A stretch of DNA of 36,447 nucleotides, taken from contig CAJQLF010000017.1 of assembly GCA_905479115.1 (NCBI GenBank), forward strand, positions 1 to 36,447, written 5' to 3'. The notes under the pieces were generated by a model that worked only from the letters and a program-made list of their open reading frames with translations, did no database searches and was not told the DNA's origin. This stretch comes from an uncultured Flavobacteriales bacterium (GTDB lineage: Bacteria; Bacteroidota; Bacteroidia; Flavobacteriales_D; Sanyastnellaceae). A program made the translations under genes and the position numbers. Of the stretch, positions 1 through 7,950 are shown in pieces (position 1 is the stretch's first letter; every line of letters begins with the position of its first letter).

Positions 1-1120
1 CTGAACTGTAATTACATGCACTGGTTGAGGTACAACCGGGAACTTCGTCTGCATCGCAAACACCATCATTATCGGAATCCCCGTCAACAATAGTTCCTGA
101 GCCATCTTGTTCACCGCTGCATGATTCACAATTGCCCGTATCAGCATAAACACATGTGGGTGAAGAAATCGTAGCGCCTGAATCGTAATTACACGCACTT
201 GTTACAGTACAGCCTGCACAGGAACTTAAATCGCACGCTTCGTTCGCACTAGCGTTGTAGTTGCAAGCTGAGGTATTCGTGCAATTATCTACATCGTCAC
301 AAATCCCATCGCCGTCTGCATCTGTTGAACAAGAACCTCCACAAACTCCTAATGCATCCAGGATAGAGCAAGAACCATCATCGTCTGTAGCATTAGAATC
401 GTAGTTACAAGCTGTGGCATCTGTACACCCATCTATTTCCTCGTCGTTGCACACGCCGTCGTTATCAGAGTCTCCATCAACCACCGTACCTGTGCCATCA
501 GTTTCTCCCGAACACGAGTCACAACCTGTAGCGTAAACGCAAGATGCCAAATCGGAAATTGATTTTCCCGCATCGTAGTTGCAGGCACTTACAACGGTGC
601 AACCCGCGCAAGTAGCATAGTCGCACGAACCATCATCTTCCGTAGCATCTTCGTCGTAATTGCATGCGCTTCCTGCCGTGCAGCCATTGACTTCCAATTC
701 ATCACAAACTCCGTCGGCATCCGCATCATTCAGACAAACATCGTTGCAATCATAATAGGTTGTAGCAAACTCACAAGAGCCTGCATCTGTTGCATTCGCA
801 TTGAAGTTGCACGCTGTTTCATCTTGACAACCAACTACTTCGGCTTCATCGCATACACCATCCGAATCCGAATCAGTTGTGCAGTTGCCATCGCAGTCTA
901 CATAACTAACACCGTATATATCGAGCGGATATTGACAGGACTCCGAATCGGGTATCGTTGCTTCAGAATTATAATTGCAGGCATCAGAGACGGTACATCC
1001 AGAGCAACTCGTATACTCACAACCGCTGTTGGTCGTAGCGTTACAGTCATAGTTACAGGCCGCTGACAATTGACATCCATCGACTTCATTATCGTCATAA
1101 ACGCCGTTTCCGTTTGCGTC
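1..1120 (-). repeat. Tandem coding repeats in the secreted protein, with a 130-132 codon higher-order period
   Basis: Nine GC-x4-ACNY modules and six acidic Dx[DN]xDG-like loops are encoded here. A longer unit is visible: the Gly-Cys-Thr-Val modules begin at about 1000, 604 and 214, spacings of 396 and 390 bases. Within the unit come an ACNY module, a CxSCSGExDG segment, a VDGDSDNDGVCD loop and another ACNY module. Copies are diverged at the DNA level. Confidence 0.8.
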
Positions 1121-1855
1121 CGCCACTGCATCTCCCTCTGCAGTGGTTTCCGATTGAACATACACTGTAATCTCGTTCCACATTCGGCGAGTGCCACAGT
1201 TGTTCAAGACTTCGATTGCGAAAGTGTAATACCCCTCAATCGTTGCATCAAAGCCGGTGCCGGCAGGATTTAAGTTTGCAATTTCTGTTGAGCCCAAGTT
1301 TGTATTGATACCAAAAGACGAGAAGTCACTTGCTTGCGTGAATGGATTGGCTTCGAAAGCTGAACCGATGTCGATTGAATACATGTCCTCTTCTGTGTAT
1401 CCATAACAGGGATCGAAATCGATATGGAGCACCACTTGAACACTGTCGAACGCTCCGCCATCAATACCAGCATACATGAGAATGTTCCAAGTAGCTTCAG
1501 GGCCTGAACCCGTGGGTCCGTTTTGAGAAGCTGGGCTGTAACCAGGCTCTACAAAGTAGACGTTTCCAGCGCTTGCTGTGTTGTCATTGGGTGCCGTTGT
1601 GTTACGAAGCTTTACACCCAGAAAGGTTGTAATGTCCGAGTTTTCTTTAATGCACAAATTATTATCACTAATTCCAGAGCCTAAGGACCAATAGGAGGAA
1701 TTGTTTAATCCGTCAAGATAATCCGCTCCTGGAAAGAAGTCGGCTTGCGTTTGTTGAGCACCGAAGCCAGCATAGGATACTGGAGAGGGTTCTGAACATA
1801 GCTGGCCTTGAGCGAGCAAGGGCAAGGCCAAGAGGATGGACAGTATAAATCGCAT
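1..1855 (-). CDS. Secreted cysteine-rich calcium-loop repeat protein (partial, C-terminus outside window)
   Basis: The frame is open from the ATG at 1855 to the window edge, about 618 codons with no stop, so the C-terminus is missing. The N-terminus (MRFILSILLALPLLAQG) is a clear signal peptide. It is followed by a non-repetitive region of about 225 residues with no family I can name. From about residue 246 on, the protein is built of modules reading roughly [GN]C-x4-ACN[YF], nine copies, alternating with acidic loops such as DSDNDGVCD and DADGDGICD, which resemble the calcium loops of thrombospondin type 3 repeats. Such repeats are common in large cell-surface or T9SS-exported proteins of Flavobacteriales. 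A T9SS sorting domain would be expected beyond the window but cannot be seen. Likely role: surface adhesin or structural protein (inference). It stands alone, with a possible promoter at 1880-1913. Confidence 0.85.
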   Translation of the reverse strand, partial: MRFILSILLALPLLAQGQLCSEPSPVSYAGFGAQQTQADFFPGADYLDGLNNSSYWSLGSGISDNNLCIKENSDITTFLGVKLRNTTAPNDNTASAGNVYFVEPGYSPASQNGPTGSGPEATWNILMYAGIDGGAFDSVQVVLHIDFDPCYGYTEEDMYSIDIGSAFEANPFTQASDFSSFGINTNLGSTEIANLNPAGTGFDATIEGYYTFAIEVLNNCGTRRMWNEITVYVQSETTAEGDAVADANGNGVYDDNEVDGCQLSAACNYDCNATTNSGCEYTSCSGCTVSDACNYNSEATIPDSESCQYPLDIYGVSYVDCDGNCTTDSDSDGVCDEAEVVGCQDETACNFNANATDAGSCEFATTYYDCNDVCLNDADADGVCDELEVNGCTAGSACNYDEDATEDDGSCDYATCAGCTVVSACNYDAGKSISDLASCVYATGCDSCSGETDGTGTVVDGDSDNDGVCNDEEIDGCTDATACNYDSNATDDDGSCSILDALGVCGGSCSTDADGDGICDDVDNCTNTSACNYNASANEACDLSSCAGCTVTSACNYDSGATISSPTCVYADTGNCESCSGEQDGSGTIVDGDSDNDGVCDADEVPGCTSTSACNYSS

Positions 1856-1879
1856 GGTGTGTTTTGTGATAATTCGTAT

Positions 1880-1913
1880 TAAAGATACAAAAAAAACTCG
1901 ACTAAACTACAAA
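1880..1913 (-). promoter_or_regulatory. Possible promoter of the secreted repeat protein
   Basis: On the minus strand TATCTTTA (1887-1880) matches TAnnTTTG with one mismatch. TTTG (1913-1910) lies 22 bases upstream, near the expected -33 distance. The box ends 24 bases before the ATG at 1855. Confidence 0.35.
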
Positions 1914-2029
1914 ACCAATGTTTTGAGCATATTTTCTTATCGACTAAAATCAAAAAGCTGTTACATATGAACCTTTAGACATAGCCTGTACGTCACAAAT
2001 AGCAAAAAGGTTGTGGTTTCGTCAAGGTT

Positions 2030-2063
2030 TTTGTCAAAAGAACGTGTTCCCTGTGTACTTTTG
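2030..2063 (+). promoter_or_regulatory. Promoter of the RRM protein gene
   Basis: TACTTTTG (2056-2063) is a perfect match to the Bacteroidota -7 element TAnnTTTG. TTTG (2030-2033) lies 22 bases upstream as a -33 element. The box ends 20 bases before the GTG start at 2084. Confidence 0.6.
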
Positions 2064-2083
2064 GACTTTAAAATCTATTTAGA

Positions 2084-2335
2084 GTGAACATATTTGTAGG
2101 TAATCTCTCTTGGGGCGTCGATGATGCCGCCCTTCAAGAAGCATTCGAAGCTCATGGAGTTGTCGAGCGTGCTAAAGTAATTCAGGACCGAGAAACTGGG
2201 CGAAGCCGAGGATTCGGATTTGTTGAAATGCCAAACCAAGCCGAAGCTGAAGCAGCTTTGGAGGCTATGGAAGGTAAAGATCTCATGGGACGGTCCATTC
2301 GTTGCAATGAAAGTGAAGCGCGAGAGCGTCGATAA
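2084..2335 (+). CDS. RRM-domain RNA-binding protein
   Basis: This 83-residue protein is a single RNA recognition motif. RNP2 (IFVGNLSW) is at residues 3-10 and RNP1 (RGFGFVEM) at about 42-49; both carry the aromatic residues that stack on RNA bases. Short single-RRM proteins of this size are common in Bacteroidota and cyanobacteria and are often linked to stress or cold response. The start is GTG: an in-frame TAA at 2069 leaves no upstream ATG, and the RNP2 strand begins right after it. It is monocistronic, with a good promoter just upstream and a strong terminator 46 bases downstream. The RNA targets cannot be read from the sequence. Confidence 0.95.
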   Translation: MNIFVGNLSWGVDDAALQEAFEAHGVVERAKVIQDRETGRSRGFGFVEMPNQAEAEAALEAMEGKDLMGRSIRCNESEARERR

Positions 2336-2381
2336 GATCAAAAATATTGGGGAGCAATTAAATTGCTTTTCACATGACTTG

Positions 2382-2410
2382 AAAGCCCTCCTCATGGAGG
2401 GCTTTTTTTT
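2382..2410 (+). terminator. Rho-independent terminator of the RRM gene
   Basis: A perfect 10-bp stem, AAAGCCCTCC / GGAGGGCTTT, encloses a TCAT loop and runs straight into a T tract (eight T from 2403 to 2410). It is the clearest plus-strand terminator in the window. Confidence 0.9.
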
Positions 2411-2525
2411 GCGCAACTATTTTTAATCAAACGCAAGCTATCTGGATAGAACAAAAGATATGAGTTGACGAATCTATGGTGTGAGCTGGCGTTGAATAAA
2501 GGAAAATCTATCTGGCGTGTCAATA

Positions 2526-2564
2526 GTCAGCTTAAGCCTTAACCCTCTAATGGGCTTAGTTGAC
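2526..2564. other. Unexplained hairpin in the gap between the RRM gene and tRNA-Met
   Basis: GTCAGCTTAAGCC (2526-2538) pairs with GGCTTAGTTGAC (2553-2564) as a 12-bp stem with one bulged T and one G-T pair, around a 14-base loop. No T tract follows on either strand, so it is not an ordinary terminator. The rest of 2411-2590 shows no reading frame or promoter I can support. Confidence 0.35.
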
Positions 2565-2590
2565 CCACTTACATTGTGACATGGTATTGA

Positions 2591-2630
2591 AAATAAAAAA
2601 CGGACCAGTAGAAATACTGATCCGTATTTT
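2591..2630 (-). terminator. Terminator downstream of tRNA-Met
   Basis: Arms CGGACCAGTA (2601-2610) and TACTGATCCG (2615-2624) pair with a single mismatch around a GAAA loop. On the minus strand the stem is followed by a T-rich run (complement of the A-rich 2591-2600). It begins just 3' of the tRNA. The plus-strand side also ends in TATTTT, so it may act weakly in both directions. Confidence 0.7.
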
Positions 2631-2634
2631 GAAG

Positions 2635-2708
2635 TAGCGGGAGAGAGACTCGAACTCTCGACCTCAGGATTATGAATCCTGCGCTCTAACCGGCTGAGCT
2701 ATCCCGCC
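2635..2708 (-). tRNA. tRNA-Met (CAT anticodon)
   Basis: The 74-base minus-strand sequence folds as a full cloverleaf. The acceptor stem is GGCGGGA with TCCCGCT (one G-U pair at position 1), the D arm is GCTCAGCCGGTTAGAGC, the anticodon stem CAGGA/TCCTG carries loop TTCATAA, and the T arm contains TTCGAGT. The anticodon is CAT. The three G-C pairs typical of initiator tRNA are missing from the anticodon stem, so an elongator tRNA-Met is most likely; the lysidine-modified tRNA-Ile that shares a CAT anticodon is less likely but not excluded. CCA is not encoded, which fits a CCA-adding enzyme being present at 14158-15612. Confidence 0.93.
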
Positions 2709-2717
2709 AAACGGCGG

Positions 2718-2725
2718 CAAATATA
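2718..2725 (-). promoter_or_regulatory. -7 promoter element of tRNA-Met
   Basis: On the minus strand TATATTTG is a perfect TAnnTTTG match ending 9 bases before the tRNA 5' end, a distance that fits a start of transcription just ahead of the tRNA. The -33 element is weak (TTTC at about 2744). Confidence 0.55.
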
Positions 2726-2826
2726 AGGATGGAGTTGTCGAAATCCCCTAGAGAAGAGAAAATTCGACAAAACAATTCATTCAAGAACAAATCAGCGTAT
2801 CTTGGTATTTCTTGAGAAACGGCAAG

Positions 2827-3213
2827 ATGGAGAAAGTAAAGTTTCAAATTGAGTTCCCAGTCAACAGTTCGAAAGGAGTGTTATTCAACGCCTTTAGCAC
2901 ACCAAGCGGGCTTTCCGAATGGTTCTGTGATGATGTCAATATTAAGAAAGACGTTCACGTTTTCCTTTGGGATGGCAGCGAAGAAAGCGCGCGCATGCTC
3001 ACGAAAAAACGCGAAGAATTCGTAAAATTCCGGTGGCTTGAAGATGAAGAAGACGGAATCAATAGCTTCTTCGAATTCAGAATCAAAATTGATGATCTTA
3101 CAGGCGATACAGCCGTTGTGATTACGGATTTTGCCGAAGAGGACGAAATGGAGGATTCCAAAGAATTGTGGTCGGCACAGATTGACCGGCTAAAGCAAGT
3201 GTTAGGCGCCTAG
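2827..3213 (+). CDS. START-like (SRPBCC fold) domain protein
   Basis: This 128-residue acidic protein resembles the START-like/AHSA1-type proteins conserved in Bacteroidota: an N-terminal strand (KVKFQIEFPVNSS), a helix with the typical FxAFSTPSGLSEWFCDDV pattern, then beta strands with WDGSEE and FRWLEDEE, and a C-terminal helix ending in LKQVLGA. These folds form a hydrophobic ligand pocket; the ligand is unknown. I chose ATG at 2827 rather than the TTG at 2812, because MEKVKFQIEFP is the usual family start. Its TAG stop is directly next to the stop of the convergent trmN6-like gene, with no bases between. Confidence 0.8.
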   Translation: MEKVKFQIEFPVNSSKGVLFNAFSTPSGLSEWFCDDVNIKKDVHVFLWDGSEESARMLTKKREEFVKFRWLEDEEDGINSFFEFRIKIDDLTGDTAVVITDFAEEDEMEDSKELWSAQIDRLKQVLGA

Positions 3214-4005
3214 TCAACGTTCATTCCAATCGAGCACATAAGGTTTTAATAAGCTCTTGTATTCAGCACTTAATTGAGGTGAACCGTTCTGTCTGATTGT
3301 AGCTTCCAAGGCAATGGTGTGTTGATGAGGCTCGAATTTGTGCCCCTGCTGCTCAATCGCAGTAGTATCCGACTCGGAGTTCAGCGTCCAGCGGGATATC
3401 ACGCGTGTAGGCAAATGTTCAGCCGTACCGCAGATACCCAGGCCCTCTTCAAATTTAAATCCAAATCGAGCACATTGTGCTTCCAGCTGTGCCCATCGAT
3501 CCACTGGCCATATTAGCTGAAAAGAGCCTTGGTCCTTTAGCAATCTTTTGACTGATTCGAGCAGCTCTGATAATGGCAAGAAATCATCATGTCGAGCCAT
3601 ATTTCTTGCAGCAATAGGTGATTTTGGCTTCCCATGAAAGTAAGGTGGATTGCTTATTACAACATCATAGGTTCCCGCTTGTATGTCAATTTTACTAAAT
3701 GCTTGAGCCGATTCTTGGATTACATGAATGCGGTCGTTCCAAGGGCTATTGGCGATATTTTGCTTCGCTTGGTTTGCGGCATTTTCTTCAAGCTCCACCC
3801 CATAGACAGCGGCTTGGGTTGCACGTTGTGCGACCATCAGAGCCATAATTCCTGAACCACACCCCACGTCAATTATTTTATGAGCACCTTTCACACGTGC
3901 CCACGAGCCGAGTAGAACAGCGTCTGTGCCGACCTTCATGGCACAGGCGTCGTCCCTGACTTCAAACTGTTGGAATCGTACGATTCGATTTCCTGATTTC
4001 CCCAC
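3214..4005 (-). CDS. trmN6: tRNA1(Val) adenine-37 N6-methyltransferase (TrmN6/YfiC family)
   Basis: This 263-residue Rossmann-fold methyltransferase has the family opening FxQFEVRDDACAMKVGTDAVLLG (about residues 11-33), SAM-binding motif I DVGCGSGIMAL (about 46-56) and the catalytic NPPY motif of N6-adenine methyltransferases (about 118-121). E. coli TrmN6 methylates A37 of tRNA-Val. The start is a GTG at 4005, one base after the stop of the paaY-like gene, so translation is probably coupled. It is the last gene of the paaJ-paaY-trmN6 set, though its role is unrelated to phenylacetate; cotranscription may be a matter of gene packing. Confidence 0.88.
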   Translation of the reverse strand: MGKSGNRIVRFQQFEVRDDACAMKVGTDAVLLGSWARVKGAHKIIDVGCGSGIMALMVAQRATQAAVYGVELEENAANQAKQNIANSPWNDRIHVIQESAQAFSKIDIQAGTYDVVISNPPYFHGKPKSPIAARNMARHDDFLPLSELLESVKRLLKDQGSFQLIWPVDRWAQLEAQCARFGFKFEEGLGICGTAEHLPTRVISRWTLNSESDTTAIEQQGHKFEPHQHTIALEATIRQNGSPQLSAEYKSLLKPYVLDWNER

Positions 4006-4006
4006 G

Positions 4007-4606
4007 TTACTCCCGCTTTTTCCGCTCCTGCCACGTCTCGAATTGAGGAAACATTTCTGGTCGGTTACCCGGGTCCTTCCTCAATGGCATGACTTCTTGA
4101 GATGAGTGCATCATTTCATATGGAAGAGTTTGGTATAAGCGTGTTCCCTCCTTTTTGTGGGCGATCATTTCGTCCGATACTTGACCGACTAATTTTGCTG
4201 GATTTCCTACGATTAAACTTCTAGGACTCCAATTTGAGTTAGCTTTCAACAAGGCCAATGCACCGACGATGGACTCCTCTCCTAATTGAACCCCATCCAA
4301 AACAACAGCATTCATTCCGACCATGACTTCCTTGCCTACAATGGCTCCATGAATCATGGCACCATGACCTATATGCGCTCCTTCATGCAAGTGAACGGTT
4401 TCACCTGGAAACATGTGGAGGACGACATTTTCTTGAACATTGCATCCACCTTCTAGCTTAATCTTCCCCCAATCTCCTCGCAGAACTGCTCCAGGACCGA
4501 TATAACAGGAAGGTCCGATGGTGACGTGGCCAATGATTGTCGCAAGAGGATGGACATACGATGACTCATCAACAACCGGAATCATATGTTTGAAGGATTG
4601 AATCAC
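4007..4606 (-). CDS. paaY: PaaY-like hexapeptide-repeat thioesterase / gamma-carbonic anhydrase family
   Basis: This 199-residue left-handed beta-helix protein carries repeated hexapeptides (for example IIGHVTIGPSCYIGPGAVLRGDWG, broken at about residues 24-47) and histidines in HIGHGAMIHG suited to metal binding. Length and the C-terminal extension after the helix match PaaY, a thioesterase that clears dead-end CoA esters in phenylacetate degradation, rather than a short gamma-carbonic anhydrase. The start is GTG at 4606; the alternative ATG seven codons later would cut into the first strand (FKHMIPVVDESSYVHP). It sits 9 bases after the PaaJ/PcaF-type thiolase, which supports the PaaY assignment. 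Confidence 0.8.
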   Translation of the reverse strand: MIQSFKHMIPVVDESSYVHPLATIIGHVTIGPSCYIGPGAVLRGDWGKIKLEGGCNVQENVVLHMFPGETVHLHEGAHIGHGAMIHGAIVGKEVMVGMNAVVLDGVQLGEESIVGALALLKANSNWSPRSLIVGNPAKLVGQVSDEMIAHKKEGTRLYQTLPYEMMHSSQEVMPLRKDPGNRPEMFPQFETWQERKKRE

Positions 4607-4615
4607 GTTGGACGA

Positions 4616-5821
4616 TTAACGCTGCATATTTTCCAGCACTGTCGCATACCCTTGACCGACCCCAATGCATAAGGTGACAAGCGCGTATTGCTTACCTGAA
4701 CGCACCAATTGTTTGGATGCGGTAAGCAACAGGCGTGCACCTGTCATACCAAGCGGATGACCCAGGGCTATGGCTCCGCCGAGCGGGTTCAATCGTTCGT
4801 CGACATCAGATATTCCCCATGAGCGAATGCAAGCAAGCGCCTGAGCGGAGAAAGCTTCATTCAATTCAATCAATCCCATATCATTCATCGTCAAACCAGC
4901 TTTAGAAAGCGCTCGATTTGAAGCTTCAACCGGACCTATGCCCATGATCCGAGGTTCTACACCAATAACGGCACTTGAAACAATGCGCGTCATAGGCTCG
5001 AGGTCGTGTGTTTTCAACCCCCTTTCATTCGCCAACAGCATGGAGGCCGCACCATCGTTCAGTCCCGAGGAATTTCCTGCTGTGACAGACCCTCCCTCCT
5101 TTCGGAACGCGGGACGGAGTTTGGCGAGAGCATCCAGTGTGGTTCCTGCTCTCACAAATTCATCATGAGCGAATTCTATCGGATCTGCCTTACGCTGCGG
5201 AATAGAAACCGGAATGATTTCCTCAGATCGCTCCTTGCTCGATTGAGCAGCTTTGACTTGAGACCAGTGGGCAAAAGCATCTTGGTCTTCTCGGCTGATT
5301 TGATGTAAATCGACCAAGTTCTCTGCTGTTTGCCCCATTCCCTCCGTGCCGTATACTTCCTCCAGTTTTGGGTTGATAAACCTCCATCCAAAACTGGTAT
5401 CGTGCATTACGCTGTCTCGACCAAACGGCTTCGAGGCCTTCGAAAAGACCCAAGGTCCTCGGGTCATGTGTTCTACCCCTCCAGCTATGACAACATCAGC
5501 GTCGTTGCAATGAAGCATGCGCGCACCATGGATCGTTGCTCCCATGCCTGAAGCGCAAAGCCGATTGATGGTTGCACCTGGTATTTCGTGTGGTAATCCG
5601 GCCAGCAATGACGCCATGCGCGCAACATTCCGGTTATCCTCACCCGCCTGATTGGCACATCCGAATAACACGTCACCGATGGATCGAGGGTCCAGATTTT
5701 CATGACGTTGCATCAAAGCTCTTATCGATAGAGCAGCTAAGTCATCTGTTCGAATCGGCGAAAGGGTGCCACCAAAGCGCCCGATGGGCGTGCGCAAACC
5801 GTCAACAATAAATGCATTCAT
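4616..5821 (-). CDS. paaJ: 3-oxoadipyl-CoA / beta-ketoadipyl-CoA thiolase
   Basis: This 401-residue thiolase has all catalytic positions: nucleophile Cys89 in NRLCASGMG, His355 in GHPLG and Cys385 in CIGVGQG. Length and segments such as GCANQAGEDNRNVARMA resemble PcaF/PaaJ, which cleave 3-oxoadipyl-CoA to succinyl-CoA and acetyl-CoA, more than general FadA or PhaA thiolases. The neighbouring PaaY-like gene points to phenylacetate. The other paa genes (paaABCDE, G, H, Z) are not in this window, so the pathway is only partly shown here. The gene leads the operon and has a perfect -7 box (5848-5841) upstream. The symbol pcaF would fit equally well. Confidence 0.85.
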   Translation of the reverse strand: MNAFIVDGLRTPIGRFGGTLSPIRTDDLAALSIRALMQRHENLDPRSIGDVLFGCANQAGEDNRNVARMASLLAGLPHEIPGATINRLCASGMGATIHGARMLHCNDADVVIAGGVEHMTRGPWVFSKASKPFGRDSVMHDTSFGWRFINPKLEEVYGTEGMGQTAENLVDLHQISREDQDAFAHWSQVKAAQSSKERSEEIIPVSIPQRKADPIEFAHDEFVRAGTTLDALAKLRPAFRKEGGSVTAGNSSGLNDGAASMLLANERGLKTHDLEPMTRIVSSAVIGVEPRIMGIGPVEASNRALSKAGLTMNDMGLIELNEAFSAQALACIRSWGISDVDERLNPLGGAIALGHPLGMTGARLLLTASKQLVRSGKQYALVTLCIGVGQGYATVLENMQR

Positions 5822-5840
5822 TTTTCAACTGTACTCATGT

Positions 5841-5848
5841 CAAAGATA
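5841..5848 (-). promoter_or_regulatory. -7 promoter element of the paaJ-paaY-trmN6 operon
   Basis: TATCTTTG on the minus strand is a perfect TAnnTTTG match that ends 19 bases before the paaJ ATG. I see no clean TTG at the -33 distance. Confidence 0.5.
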
Positions 5849-5908
5849 AAGGGTCCCTTGTGCTAGAAGCACGGTCTTTCACCTCAATTTTACAACACAG
5901 CCCTCAAT

Positions 5909-6940
5909 ATGAAATTCTCCATCATCATTCCGCTGTACAATCGACCGCAAGAAATCGATGAATTACTCGCGTCACTTACCCTCCAGACGCATAAGAATTT
6001 TGAAGTCTTGGTAATCGAGGATGGCAGCACTGAAAGAGCTGATTCCATTGTAAATCAATATTCCGACCGATTGGATATTCGGTATTTTTTTAAAGAAAAC
6101 ACACGGCAGGGCTTCACACGAAATTTTGGTTTTGAGCGAGCTCGGGGAGAGTGGTTCGTGGTATTTGATTCCGATTGCATTATTCCTAAGCACTATTTGG
6201 AGTCTGTTTTGAGCTTCCTAAATGAACATCCAACCATTGATGCTTATGGAGGTCCGGATGCTGCATCACCGGAATTTTCACGAATTCAAAAGGCCATTAG
6301 TTACTCCATGACATCTCCATTCACGACGGGTGGAATACGCGGAGGTAAGCGCAATTTGGGAACCTACCACCCTCGTTCATTCAACATGGGGATTTCGAGA
6401 AGAGCATGGGAGATTACGCAGGGATACCGGATCAGCGTTAAAGGAGAGGATGTAGAGTTTTCCATTCGCATCCTTGATCACGGATTGAAAACTGCTCTCA
6501 TCGCAGATGCGTATGTTTATCATAAGCGCAGAACAAGCTTTGGGCAATTTCGATCACAAGTGGAGTTTTTTGGGCGCGCTCGCCTCAATATTCGAAAATT
6601 TTATCCCGGTGAACTGAAACCGATTCATTGGATGCCTTCTTTGTTTTTAGCATACATCCTGGCTTGCCTGATTGGATGTGTGCTTCTTCCAAGTCATATC
6701 GCTGCGCTGTGTGCGCTTCCATTTGCCTTGTGGAGCGCTGCGATAGTAGGGCATGCCACCCTGACCAATCGCAGTCTGGCCATTGGACTCCTGGCGTGGT
6801 GGGCGGGTTTTTGCCAATTGTCTGCATACGGCTGGGGATTATTCCATGAATACCTTCAAGTGGTCATTCTCAACAGGCGAAACCCCACCATCGGAGAAGT
6901 CAAAGAGGTGCCCCTCCCCACTCGGGATCAAAGACCTTGA
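5909..6940 (+). CDS. Family 2 glycosyltransferase with C-terminal membrane segments
   Basis: The 343-residue protein opens with the GT2 core FSIIIPLYNRPQEIDELLASL. It has VIEDGS (nucleotide binding), the metal-binding DSD at about residue 90, and GEDVEFSIR at about residue 179, matching the ED motif of GT-A enzymes with an inverting mechanism. After about residue 230 come two or three hydrophobic segments (HWMPSLFLAYILACLIGCVLLP, split, and SLAIGLLAWWAGFCQLSAYGW), so it is probably membrane attached. Proteins like this transfer sugars onto lipid or polysaccharide acceptors; the substrate is not evident. It is a single gene. Its last 13 bases overlap the convergent DUF4340 gene. Confidence 0.9.
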   Translation: MKFSIIIPLYNRPQEIDELLASLTLQTHKNFEVLVIEDGSTERADSIVNQYSDRLDIRYFFKENTRQGFTRNFGFERARGEWFVVFDSDCIIPKHYLESVLSFLNEHPTIDAYGGPDAASPEFSRIQKAISYSMTSPFTTGGIRGGKRNLGTYHPRSFNMGISRRAWEITQGYRISVKGEDVEFSIRILDHGLKTALIADAYVYHKRRTSFGQFRSQVEFFGRARLNIRKFYPGELKPIHWMPSLFLAYILACLIGCVLLPSHIAALCALPFALWSAAIVGHATLTNRSLAIGLLAWWAGFCQLSAYGWGLFHEYLQVVILNRRNPTIGEVKEVPLPTRDQRP

Positions 6941-7935
6941 AGCAGAGGGTCGAATACGAAACGCTGCACCAGAACAGCCTCGTTTTTATATACCGCATAC
7001 ATGCGCGCACCATCCCATTCATTGAGATTTCCATTGTCATCATAGGTATCCGACGTTGGAGACTTCCAGAACAAGTCAATGGAATTGGGTTCTACTTGTT
7101 CAGCAGACCAGGCAGTTAGTGTAAACGCTGGCTTGGCCAGATTAATCAAGCTATCCTGGCCTTCTGGCGTGAGATGGTTGTTGTACGTCTCCAAGTGCAC
7201 CTTCCGAAACAAGTTGAACTTGTTTTGCCAGAACATCGTGTCCATTCGGGAGTCCAATTGTGCTCCTTCAACCATCAACTGTGCTTCATCGTTCACGGCA
7301 ATTTGATACGTTCTTGGTTTCGCACCGTGCACTTCAATCTCCACCCGTTTCAGCTCCTCCCCTGGATAATCGAAGACTCCTGTATACCGCCATTCCCTTT
7401 CCTCTGTAAAAAACCGAGTCGATAAAAATCCTGTAAAACCTTCCATGTGCACCACAAAAGGTTCTTCGGCAATGCTCTCATCGGCCTTACCAAGTACCAT
7501 GTATGTACCTGTATGATTTTGTGTGGAAGTTCCGATATACCAAGTTTTCACGGGCTCTTCTCCCCCTTGATAGATTTCTACTTTCTTCGCTCGCCCTGCG
7601 AGCAACCGATTGACATTCTCCAATTCAGCCTTAGCAACGGGACTCTTTACCCGGGCGCGCAACATGGTTTTCAACAACAAATCCACGGCATCCTTGCGTG
7701 CAAAATATTTACCGTTTAAAGTCCAATATCTTCCAGTGGTTCGTTCGATAAGGACAGAATTGCCGTCTTTGTCTGCAATGAATATCCGATCAACAGATGC
7801 CGTATCGGCTACTGCAAATGCAGCCGAATCATACGATTGTATTTCCGCACTGTTTTGACCTTCATAGTACCTCAAACCGGCAGCAGTCGCTGTAACCAAC
7901 AATAAGATATAAAAGAGCCGAAGGTTCTTATTCAT
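6928..7935 (-). CDS. DUF4340 domain-containing membrane-anchored protein
   Basis: The 335-residue protein has one N-terminal membrane segment (LFYILLLVTATAAGL, about residues 8-22) and an extracytoplasmic body. The pattern VDRIFIADKDGNSVLIERTTGRYWTLNG (about 49-76) is typical of DUF4340, whose members accompany GldG-like ABC components. It follows the GldF-GldG fusion by 15 bases as the last gene of its operon, so it probably works with that complex in the envelope (inference). Function is unknown. The C-terminus overlaps the end of the convergent glycosyltransferase gene by 13 bases. Confidence 0.85.
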   Translation of the reverse strand: MNKNLRLFYILLLVTATAAGLRYYEGQNSAEIQSYDSAAFAVADTASVDRIFIADKDGNSVLIERTTGRYWTLNGKYFARKDAVDLLLKTMLRARVKSPVAKAELENVNRLLAGRAKKVEIYQGGEEPVKTWYIGTSTQNHTGTYMVLGKADESIAEEPFVVHMEGFTGFLSTRFFTEEREWRYTGVFDYPGEELKRVEIEVHGAKPRTYQIAVNDEAQLMVEGAQLDSRMDTMFWQNKFNLFRKVHLETYNNHLTPEGQDSLINLAKPAFTLTAWSAEQVEPNSIDLFWKSPTSDTYDDNGNLNEWDGARMYAVYKNEAVLVQRFVFDPLLQGL

Positions 7936-7950
7936 GTGAATTATTTCAAG

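Noticed and set aside
1-1120. Tandem repeats that might be taken for a CRISPR array
   Set aside because: Copies are imperfect, spaced by codon multiples, and encode regular Cys and Asp patterns; there are no uniform repeats, spacers or cas genes.
824-1473. Several short open frames on both strands
   Set aside because: They lie inside the long open frame of the secreted repeat protein, whose signal peptide and repeat pattern fix the correct frame; the others show no family sequence.
5822-5838. A six-codon upstream frame (MSTVEK) ending at the paaJ start
   Set aside because: Its ATG begins 2 bases after the -7 box, so it lies upstream of the likely transcription start and would not be in the mRNA.
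7116-7123. TTAGTGTA half-site of the Nudix operator
   Set aside because: Single half-site within the DUF4340 coding region with no inverted partner; expected by chance.
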